In this document: in pieces, positions 1 through 5,295 of the stretch
Numbering within the stretch: position 1 is the stretch's first letter
How the letters are laid out: each line of letters begins with the position of its first letter
DNA from: Candidatus Aminicenantota bacterium
GTDB lineage: Bacteria; Acidobacteriota; Aminicenantia; Aminicenantales; UBA8522
Assembly: GCA_016934895.1 (NCBI GenBank)
Contig: JAFGRZ010000216.1
Coordinates: 1-7,704, forward strand
Reading direction: 5' to 3'
DNA: 7,704 nucleotides
Notes under the pieces: generated by a model
Databases searched by the model: none
What the model was told of the DNA's origin: nothing
What the model saw: only the letters and a program-made list of their open reading frames with translations
Made by a program: the position numbers and the translations under genes

Positions 1-877
1 CGGATAAAACCTCGAATCCGGAGACGATATCCAGGAGCTCCGCCGTGATGGTTTCCTGCCGCTGGTGCTGGAACCGGGTTCTGAGCTCTCCCAGCCGGTC
101 TTCGATGTTCTTTTCGGCGGCCTGCATCGCCGCCAGCCGGCTGGAATTCTCACTGGCCAAAGAATCGACGATCGCCCGGAAGAGCGAGACAAAAAATGTC
201 TGCCGGATAAGGGAGGAAAACAACCGCTCCCAGTCCATGCTGAAACCCGGCAAGCCGCGGCCGGGCCAGTCCCTCGTCTCCAGTTCCCGGAGCCACTCCA
301 AATCCAAGGGCAAAAGATCATGGCGCGTCGGTCGATAGGTCCCCCGCGAGGCCGGCCGGTTGGCGAAAACAATAATCCGGTCGATGCCTTTCCTCAGCCG
401 CCACTCTTCGATCTTGATCAGGATGACCTGGACAACAGAGGTGAGGTCCATCATCGTTTCGCGGAGGAAGACATGGTCTTCCACCGGCTCCCCTCTATCC
501 TCCAGGCGGTCCATCACCCTCTCCCCGACGGCCAGGACATGCCGGCGCGCTCTGGGAAGACCGAGTTCGTCCATGTTCTGAAGGGCGAAGGAAACAATCT
601 GATCGTTGAAGGAGCCCACCATCCCCTGCTCTGAGCCGAAGATGACCGCGCCGAGATGGCCCGGGGCGCTGCCGGAGGGCCTAAACGCCCCTCTTCGCTT
701 TTGGCGCATCAGGATTTGAAGCCCCCGCTCAACGGTCCGTCCGTACTCTCTCAAGGATTCCTCGGCCCGCTCGTATTCCCGGATGCTCACCGCCGCCAGG
801 ACCTTCATTGTTTTGACTACGGAATGTAAGTCCTCGGCGCTCTCAATTTTGCGTCGGAGCGTCTGGATCTGTTCCAT
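1..877 (-). CDS. atpG: N-ATPase gamma subunit (central shaft), 3' end cut by the window
   Basis: Gamma is the rotating shaft that links the alpha3-beta3 head to the c ring. From the ATG at 877, 292 codons are readable down to position 2 without a stop. The N-terminus (MEQIQTLRRKIES, then VKTMKVLAAVSI at about residues 21-32) forms the first half of the coiled-coil shaft. FGSEQGMVGSFND (about 80-92) corresponds to the family's conserved central motif. The last part (SRLAAMQAAEKNIEDRL from about residue 246, then RQETITAELLDIVSG) is the classic gamma C-terminal helix. Family members end within a few residues of this point, so probably only a handful of codons are missing. The start is supported by a GAGGAG at 884-889, six bases upstream of the ATG and inside the last alpha codons; the alpha stop lies 3 nt before this start. 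KTMKVLAAVSI, as I recall it, is closer to N-ATPase than to ordinary F-ATPase gammas. This is the last gene of the known N-ATPase order. Confidence 0.95.
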   Translation of the reverse strand, partial: MEQIQTLRRKIESAEDLHSVVKTMKVLAAVSIREYERAEESLREYGRTVERGLQILMRQKRRGAFRPSGSAPGHLGAVIFGSEQGMVGSFNDQIVSFALQNMDELGLPRARRHVLAVGERVMDRLEDRGEPVEDHVFLRETMMDLTSVVQVILIKIEEWRLRKGIDRIIVFANRPASRGTYRPTRHDLLPLDLEWLRELETRDWPGRGLPGFSMDWERLFSSLIRQTFFVSLFRAIVDSLASENSSRLAAMQAAEKNIEDRLGELRTRFQHQRQETITAELLDIVSGFEVLS

Positions 878-880
878 GGA

Positions 881-2419
881 TCACTCCTCGAAGGAACCCA
901 CCCATTTATTGGCCATTCGCACGACGGCGTCCCTGTCCTCCGGCGCGAATTCCCTCCCCTTTTCGATCTTCTCGGCGACATCGGGAAGCTCATCGTGAAT
1001 CCTCTGCTGGATCCGCTTCTTGACCTCTCCGACGCGGTCCAAGGGCAGATCGTCCAGGAGGCCCTCCGTCACGGCGACCATCACCGCGATCTGTTGAGGC
1101 ACCGTCGAAGGCTGGAATTGATCCTGTTTCAGCACTTCCCGGACCCGCCGTCCCCGCTCCAGGGTTTTCCGGGTGTCCTCATCCAGGCGCGCTCCGAACC
1201 GGGAGAATCTCTCCAATTCCTCGAACTGGGAATAGGCCAAGCGCAAGTCTCCCGCCACTGTCCGGTAGGCGGGAAGCTGGGTTTTGCCGCCCACCCGGGA
1301 AACCGATTTCCCGACATCCACGGCGGGGAGGATCCCTCCCCCGAAAAGCCTGGGAGAGAGATAGATTTGTCCATCCGTGATCGAGATGAGATTGGTGGGG
1401 ATGTAAGCGGCGATGTTCTGGGCTTGGGTCTCGATGATGGGCAGTGCGGTCAAAGAGCCGCCGCCCAGGTCATCTTTTAGATGGGTGGAGCGTTCCAGCA
1501 GGCGCGAATGAATGTAGAATATGTCTCCCGGATAGGCCTCCCGGGCCGGAGGACGCCTCAACAAAAGGGACAATTCACGATAGGCCCGGGCATGTTTGGT
1601 CAAATCGTCGTAGACGATCAGCACGTCCTGCCCTTTCTCCATGAAATACTCTCCCATCGAGGTGGCCGCATAGGGGGCGATGAAATTCTGCCCCGGAGGA
1701 TTCTCGCCCGTCGCGACCACCACAAAAGTGTAACGCATCGCCCGGTGCCGGCGAAGATCCGCCACCACCTTGGCCACGGCCGAGCTTTCCAGGCCGATCG
1801 CACAATAGATGCAAGTCACCTCCTGGTCTCTCTGGTTGATGATGGTATCCAGGGCGATGGCCGTTTTGCCGATCTGGCGGTCTCCCAGGATCAGCTCCCT
1901 TTGGCCCCGGCCGATGGGAATCAAGGCGTCCACGGACTGGATCCCCGTTTGAAGAGGCGTGGACACCGGCGCCCGGTCCATGATGGCGGGGGCCGGTCTC
2001 TCGACGGGAAGGCTGGCCGATGTTCGGATGGATCCCTTGCCGTCGACGGGTCGCCCCAGAGCATCCACCACCCTGCCCACGAGCTCTTCCCCCACCGGAA
2101 CGTTCATGATCCGATGGGTTCTCCAGGCCGGCTGTCCCGCCCGGATATCCTTGAACTCATCGATCAAGATGGCCGCCACCTCGTCGGCATCCAGGTTGAA
2201 GGCCAGCCCCATTTTGTTCCCGGGAAAGCGGATCAGCTCCTCGGAGCGGACATGGGGAAGTCCTTTGATCCTGGCGACGCCCCGGCCCACGTTCCAGACC
2301 CGACCCAGCTCCCTGACCTTCATCTCGAGCCGGTGTTCATCCAGCATCCGGCCCAGGACGGAAAAAGTGGTCCGCAGAACCTCTTCCAGTTCGGGGCTGC
2401 GCTCTATTTGCTTGCTCAT
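881..2419 (-). CDS. atpA: N-ATPase alpha subunit (non-catalytic nucleotide-binding)
   Basis: Alpha alternates with beta in the soluble hexamer and binds nucleotide at non-catalytic sites. It is 512 residues long, normal for the family. The N-terminal beta-barrel (about 30-100) is followed by the P-loop GDRQIGKT at 179-186, the Walker B strand DVLIVYDD at 265-272, the block RRPPAREAYPGDIFY (288-302) and SVSRVG at 372-377. Arg375 there is the arginine finger reaching into the catalytic beta site. The C-terminal helical bundle ends in SFEE. The frame stays open upstream to 2626, but that stretch lies inside atpF and encodes Arg/Trp-rich non-family sequence. The ATG at 2419 gives the expected N-terminus (MSKQIERSPELEEV) 13 nt after the atpF stop. 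Its ribosome site is modest (AAAGG, about 11 nt upstream). The P-loop has Ile where most F-type alphas have Thr (GDRQTGKT). The Arg finger and the other motifs look intact, so the protein should be functional. Confidence 0.97.
   Translation of the reverse strand: MSKQIERSPELEEVLRTTFSVLGRMLDEHRLEMKVRELGRVWNVGRGVARIKGLPHVRSEELIRFPGNKMGLAFNLDADEVAAILIDEFKDIRAGQPAWRTHRIMNVPVGEELVGRVVDALGRPVDGKGSIRTSASLPVERPAPAIMDRAPVSTPLQTGIQSVDALIPIGRGQRELILGDRQIGKTAIALDTIINQRDQEVTCIYCAIGLESSAVAKVVADLRRHRAMRYTFVVVATGENPPGQNFIAPYAATSMGEYFMEKGQDVLIVYDDLTKHARAYRELSLLLRRPPAREAYPGDIFYIHSRLLERSTHLKDDLGGGSLTALPIIETQAQNIAAYIPTNLISITDGQIYLSPRLFGGGILPAVDVGKSVSRVGGKTQLPAYRTVAGDLRLAYSQFEELERFSRFGARLDEDTRKTLERGRRVREVLKQDQFQPSTVPQQIAVMVAVTEGLLDDLPLDRVGEVKKRIQQRIHDELPDVAEKIEKGREFAPEDRDAVVRMANKWVGSFEE
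884..889 (-). promoter_or_regulatory. Ribosome binding site of atpG
   Basis: GAGGAG read on the minus strand, six bases before the atpG ATG at 877. It is made from the final two Glu codons of atpA plus the stop region, so gamma translation is probably coupled to termination on alpha. Confidence 0.6.
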
Positions 2420-2432
2420 TCCCGGATGGCCT

Positions 2433-3296
2433 TTATGTCTTCTTCTTGCGCGGCTCTTTGCCTTCTTCTTTCTTCCGAGCTCCCTCGTCCTCTTCGGCGG
2501 CAATGTTCTCCTCTTCCTGATCCTTTTCTTCCTCGGATACCTTCTGTTCGAAAGCCACCGCCATATTCTCCTCCAGGCTCTCCAAATAGACGTCGATTCC
2601 CCAGGCCACTTTTCTGTCCCGGACATCCAATTCGACTCCCCCGATCAGGTCTTCGGAAGTTTTGAACTGGACGCGGACGTCCCTTCCGCTGAAATCTTTT
2701 ATGGCCTTCTCGGCCTTGTCCCTCAGGTTTTCCGGGATCTTGAACCGGCTCAGGATAACCGCCTCCTGATCGGACCGCTCCAGGCTGTCCCTGATCATTT
2801 GTTTCTCTTCGTCCCCGAGCTTGAGGAGCCGTTGGAGAAAGGTTTCGACGATCTGCTTTTCCAGATTCTCATCGGCCAGGTCTTTCAATGCCCGCTTGGC
2901 CGTTTCGAAGACTTGCTCGCCGGCCCGCCGCCGGAGATCATGAAGGAACATCTCTTTCTGCCTCTGGAGAGATTCCCGCCAGTGTTTCTGGGTCCTGTCC
3001 ACTTCGTCCCGGGCCTTTTGGAGGAGTTCCTTCTTCCGATCCTCGGCTTCCCGTTGCGCCCGTGAAATCAAATCCCTTCCCTTTTCTTCCAGCTCGTTCT
3101 TTTTTTTCTGGTAAGCGGCCGCTTCCTCCTCCGCGCCTTTCTTTTTTGTTTCCGCCTCCTCGATCCGGCGGGCGATATTCTTTTCCCGCTCGTCCATGAC
3201 CCTGATGATCCGTTTGTAGAGAAAGTGCCTTAACAGCAAGACGAGAATGATGAAATTGATGATCTGGGCGACGAAGGTGAACAAGTCAATGGACAA
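2433..3296 (-). CDS. atpF: N-ATPase subunit b with delta-like C-terminal domain (peripheral stalk), TTG start
   Basis: This is the peripheral stalk that stops the alpha3-beta3 head from turning with the rotor. The 287 residues show one N-terminal membrane helix (about 5-27), then a long highly charged coiled coil (about 33-165). A globular region at about 175-243 contains SEDLIGGVELDV (214-225), matching the C-terminal signature of the delta/OSCP subunit. No separate delta gene exists here, as is usual for N-ATPases, so this domain probably takes over delta's contact with the alpha N-termini. Residues about 250-287 form an extreme Glu/Lys-rich tail with no evident fold. It makes the protein longer than the roughly 250 residues I recall for this family. 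The start is TTG, chosen because GGAGG lies seven bases upstream and the next Met (residue 34) would delete the membrane helix. It begins 3 nt after the atpE stop. Confidence 0.94.
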   Translation of the reverse strand: MSIDLFTFVAQIINFIILVLLLRHFLYKRIIRVMDEREKNIARRIEEAETKKKGAEEEAAAYQKKKNELEEKGRDLISRAQREAEDRKKELLQKARDEVDRTQKHWRESLQRQKEMFLHDLRRRAGEQVFETAKRALKDLADENLEKQIVETFLQRLLKLGDEEKQMIRDSLERSDQEAVILSRFKIPENLRDKAEKAIKDFSGRDVRVQFKTSEDLIGGVELDVRDRKVAWGIDVYLESLEENMAVAFEQKVSEEEKDQEEENIAAEEDEGARKKEEGKEPRKKKT

Positions 3297-3299
3297 TTT

Positions 3300-3575
3300 C
3301 TAGCCTCCGGCCTTGATCACGTGGTTCCAGAAGGGATTGGCAAAGATTAAAATGATAGAGATGACAAAACAGTAAATCGCCGTGGACTCGACCATCGCCA
3401 TACCGACAAACAGGGTTCGGGTGATCGTATTGGCCTCATCCGGCTGTTGGGCCAAGGCGCTCAGGGCCTGTGCCAATGCCCTAGCTTCCCCGAGCGCGGG
3501 ACCGATCGAGCCGATGGCGATGGTCAAGCCGGCGATCAAGATCGAAGCGGCTCCGATGACGTTGACGCTTCCCAT
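3300..3575 (-). CDS. atpE: N-ATPase c subunit (rotor ring, ion carrier)
   Basis: A 91-residue hairpin of two membrane helices; many copies form the rotor ring that carries ions past subunit a. Helix 1 covers about 6-36 and includes IGSIGPALGEA (21-31). The polar loop is AQQPDEA (42-48). Helix 2 covers about 53-80 with MVESTAIY at 61-68, then IFANPF. Aligned by eye with the Ilyobacter tartaricus Na+ c subunit, Glu63 is the essential carboxylate (Glu65 there), Ser64, Thr65 and Tyr68 match Ser66, Thr67 and Tyr70, and Glu30 replaces Gln32. The site therefore has two carboxylates, a feature of N-ATPases. The glycine packing motif GxGxGxG of I. tartaricus reads SxGxAxG here, which suggests a larger ring. 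The frame is open upstream to 3671, but that stretch lies in atpB. The ATG at 3575 has a very strong ribosome site and lies 1 nt after the atpB stop. Na+ or H+ specificity is open. Confidence 0.97.
   Translation of the reverse strand: MGSVNVIGAASILIAGLTIAIGSIGPALGEARALAQALSALAQQPDEANTITRTLFVGMAMVESTAIYCFVISIILIFANPFWNHVIKAGG
3304..3308 (-). promoter_or_regulatory. Ribosome binding site that decides the atpF TTG start
   Basis: GGAGG on the minus strand, seven bases before the TTG at 3296. It sits in the last atpE codons (Ala-Gly-Gly, stop). No ATG in the correct frame exists nearby, so this site is the main sequence evidence for initiation at TTG. Confidence 0.75.
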
Positions 3576-3576
3576 A

Positions 3577-4287
3577 TCATCCTCCTTTTTCAGATTTCCG
3601 GGCGGACCTTTTCGTCTCTTCCTCATGCGCCCGGCTCGCCGAGGCGATATAGACGGTGGCCAAAACGGCAAAGATATAAGCCTGGATCTGGCCGATCATA
3701 AGCCCCAGGGCATGCATGACCACCGGCAGAAACAATGGGGCGACGGACAGGAGAATCCCTGCGATCATGGTGCCGCTCATCACATTCCCGAACAGACGCA
3801 CGGCCAGGGCCAGGGTCCTGGACAGCTCCCCGATGATGTGGAAGGGGAGCATAAACATCGAAGGCCTGACGTAGTGGCTGAAATAGCTCTTGAACCCGGC
3901 GCTGGCGATCCCGAAAGCGGGGACGGCAATAAAAACGCAGGCGGCCAGCGCCGCCGTCGTCGAAATGGAACCGGTGGGCGGTTGGAAACCCGGAACGAAG
4001 GAAAGGAAATTGGACAGGGAGATAAACAGGAACAGCGTGCCGATAAAGGGGAGATAATCGTCGGGTCGGCGATGGGTGAGCTCCCGGATCTGATCCCTCA
4101 TGTAGGAGATCACCGTTTCCATGGCCATTTGCCAGCGGGATAGGGCCGGCTCCACTGCCAATTTCCGCGTGGCCAGCCAGGAGATGAGAACCAGAAGTCC
4201 CATGACCCCCCAGGTGAACACGATGGTCGCATTCAGAGTGATCGGCCCCCACTGCCAGAAGATGATGGAATCAGGGCTGATATTCAT
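3577..4287 (-). CDS. atpB: N-ATPase subunit a (stator ion channel)
   Basis: Subunit a provides the two half-channels through which ions reach and leave the c ring. The protein has 236 residues with several hydrophobic helices (about 19-40, 79-99, 110-132, 143-165, 168-192, 195-217). The signature LAVRLFGN (161-168) holds Arg164, the essential arginine that faces the c-ring carboxylate (Arg210 in E. coli). The last helix carries GQIQAYIFAVL (199-209), the usual second conserved block with glutamines facing Arg164. QPPTGSISTTAALA (102-115) is the expected motif before the middle helices. The tail (RAHEEETKRSARKSEKGG) is strongly charged and probably cytoplasmic. The ATG at 4287 is preceded by AGGAAGGA seven bases upstream, within the end of atpR, whose stop lies 4 nt before. 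All residues needed for ion transport appear present. Confidence 0.96.
   Translation of the reverse strand: MNISPDSIIFWQWGPITLNATIVFTWGVMGLLVLISWLATRKLAVEPALSRWQMAMETVISYMRDQIRELTHRRPDDYLPFIGTLFLFISLSNFLSFVPGFQPPTGSISTTAALAACVFIAVPAFGIASAGFKSYFSHYVRPSMFMLPFHIIGELSRTLALAVRLFGNVMSGTMIAGILLSVAPLFLPVVMHALGLMIGQIQAYIFAVLATVYIASASRAHEEETKRSARKSEKGG
3581..3587 (-). promoter_or_regulatory. Strong ribosome binding site of atpE
   Basis: AAGGAGG, preceded by further A residues, lies five bases before the atpE ATG at 3575 and inside the end of atpB. It is the closest match to the anti-Shine-Dalgarno consensus in the cluster and fixes the atpE start. It fits the need for many c copies per enzyme. Confidence 0.8.
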
Positions 4288-4291
4288 GGGC

Positions 4292-4597
4292 CTATCCTTC
4301 CTGGCAGGCTCTTTTCGCTTCTTTTGCCGGACTTAAGCGTCGAATCAGGGCCCATCTCACCGCGATCATGCCCAGGAGAGCGGCGACGATGGACTCCCAC
4401 CGTCCCCCTCTGGCGACCAAAAACAATCCCACCAGGACGAATCCGCTTCGGACGAACAGGCTTGCCAGAGTCAACAGGTGCGGTCGCCGGGAACGGGGCA
4501 GCTTTTTGACCGTCCACCAGAGCCCGCCGAAATAGATGAATCCCAGCGCGCCGCCGACGAAAAGAAACCATATCGCCTTCACGATGTCAGTCATCAT
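4292..4597 (-). CDS. atpR: AtpR, N-ATPase-specific small membrane protein
   Basis: AtpR is found only in N-ATPase operons. Its function is not firmly established; it has been proposed to contact or help assemble the c ring through basic residues within the membrane. This copy has 101 residues and three predicted membrane helices (about 7-30, 41-61, 68-85). GFIYFGGLWWTVKKL (19-33) is, as I recall, a family-typical first helix. Arg50 (LFVRSGF) lies in the middle of helix 2 and Arg81 (AVRWALIRR) near the end of helix 3, both fitting the proposed basic positions. Two ATGs in tandem open the frame. The first, at 4597, is preferred because GGAG lies nine bases upstream; the second is three bases later. 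The gene overlaps the end of atpQ by 11 nt. The assignment rests on position between atpQ and atpB, length, and the helix pattern. Confidence 0.9.
   Translation of the reverse strand: MMTDIVKAIWFLFVGGALGFIYFGGLWWTVKKLPRSRRPHLLTLASLFVRSGFVLVGLFLVARGGRWESIVAALLGMIAVRWALIRRLSPAKEAKRACQEG
4295..4302 (-). promoter_or_regulatory. Ribosome binding site of atpB
   Basis: AGGAAGGA on the minus strand, seven bases before the atpB ATG at 4287, overlapping the last codons and stop of atpR. It supports this start and suggests translational coupling of AtpR and subunit a. Confidence 0.6.
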
Positions 4598-4916
4598 TGT
4601 TGTCGTCTCCGATTTGCCCTCTCTCCTTTGATATCCAGTACCAGGCGTTCAGACATCCCAGGACAACTCCAATAAAAAGGCCTATCAAGGTCCAGGAAAT
4701 CGGGCTGGGCCACTTCGCGTCGATCCAAAATCCCAGGGCCAAACCGATCAAGGTAGGCAGCGAGACCGCCCATCCCACCAAGCCGAACATCCCCAGCCCG
4801 AACCAGACGTCTTTTCCTTCGTCCTTTCTGGCCCTGATCCTTCGGATTTCCTTTTTTCCCACTTCTTCCGAAAATGTTTTGCGCTGTCTTTTCCCGGAGT
4901 CATCTTTTTCAACCAT
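4587..4916 (-). CDS. atpQ: AtpQ, AtpI/AtpZ-like small membrane protein of the N-ATPase
   Basis: AtpQ belongs to the ATPase_gene1 / AtpZ-like group of small proteins encoded with rotary ATPases. In other systems such proteins are linked to assembly of the ring or to Mg2+ uptake; for N-ATPases the role is unproven. The 109 residues begin with a strongly basic cytoplasmic stretch (about 1-36), followed by two hydrophobic helices (about 38-65 and 72-95) joined by WIDAKWPSP. The tail (GDDNNDD) is acidic. GLALGFWIDAKW and LIGLFIGVVLGCLNAWYWI match the usual AtpZ-like layout. The ATG at 4916 overlaps the end of atpC by 8 nt and has a GGAG four bases upstream, so translation is likely coupled to epsilon. 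Its place between epsilon and atpR is exactly that of AtpQ in the N-ATPase order. Confidence 0.88.
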   Translation of the reverse strand: MVEKDDSGKRQRKTFSEEVGKKEIRRIRARKDEGKDVWFGLGMFGLVGWAVSLPTLIGLALGFWIDAKWPSPISWTLIGLFIGVVLGCLNAWYWISKERGQIGDDNNDD

Positions 4917-5295
4917 TTCGCTCCATCTCCACGAAACGGCGGATGAAATCGGCTTCGAACCGGGCCAGCACGGAACGGGCCTGTCTTTCCCGCTCGTCCA
5001 GCATCCGGAACGTCTCCTCGATAGCCTGCCTCAGGCTTCCCAGGTTTTTCCCGGGGATGGCATTTCGGGTGGAAACCGTCACGCGGGGACCGGATTTGAC
5101 CAGGATCCCGCCGTCCACGGCCAAAAATTCCTCCGTTTCCCCGGATTCATAGGAGAGAATTCCAGGAACCAGGGCGGCCACCCAGTCCAGGTGCCGGGGC
5201 AGAAGGGTGAACGATCCGTTCTCCGCTTCCGCCTTGATCTTGGTGACTTCCACATCCAAGAAAATCCGGGTGGGAAGATAAACCCTGAGGTTCAT
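4909..5295 (-). CDS. atpC: N-ATPase epsilon subunit
   Basis: Epsilon sits at the foot of the gamma shaft, contacts the c ring, and in many enzymes inhibits ATP hydrolysis through its C-terminal helices. The 128 residues comprise an N-terminal beta-sandwich (about 1-80) with GSFTLLPRHLDWVAALVPG (27-45) and VDGGILV (60-66), both family hallmarks, and a helical C-terminal part (about 85-126). I do not see the (I/L)DxxRA ATP-binding motif described for some Bacillus epsilons, so regulation by direct ATP binding is not supported. The start codon overlaps the atpD stop as ATGA (positions 5295-5292), the usual arrangement for coupled translation and a good argument for this start. PRHLDWVAALVPG, with Asp where ordinary epsilons often have Pro, agrees as I recall with the N-type epsilon. 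Confidence 0.95.
   Translation of the reverse strand: MNLRVYLPTRIFLDVEVTKIKAEAENGSFTLLPRHLDWVAALVPGILSYESGETEEFLAVDGGILVKSGPRVTVSTRNAIPGKNLGSLRQAIEETFRMLDERERQARSVLARFEADFIRRFVEMERNG

Noticed and set aside
65..634. Plus-strand open frame (189 codons) opposite gamma
   Set aside because: Antisense to the gamma gene, which reads without interruption with family motifs at both ends.
2420..2626. N-terminal extension of alpha by 69 codons
   Set aside because: It overlaps the real b reading frame, is Arg/Trp-rich and unlike any alpha N-terminus; the ATG at 2419 gives a normal-length protein.
1481..2665. Long plus-strand open frame (394 codons) opposite alpha and the end of b
   Set aside because: It lies antisense to atpA with intact motifs, has no family-like sequence, and is Pro/Arg/Gly/His-rich as expected for a shadow of GC-rich coding DNA.
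1959..3065. Plus-strand open frame (368 codons) opposite alpha and b
   Set aside because: Antisense to two well-supported genes; its hydrophobic runs mirror the charged coiled coil of b and are not a real membrane protein.
3576..3671. N-terminal extension of the c subunit by 32 codons
   Set aside because: It overlaps the end of atpB, and the ATG at 3575 has a strong ribosome site and gives the normal two-helix length.
3382..4143. Plus-strand open frame (253 codons) opposite c and a
   Set aside because: Antisense shadow; the polar repeat-like composition reflects the complement of hydrophobic codons in atpB and atpE.
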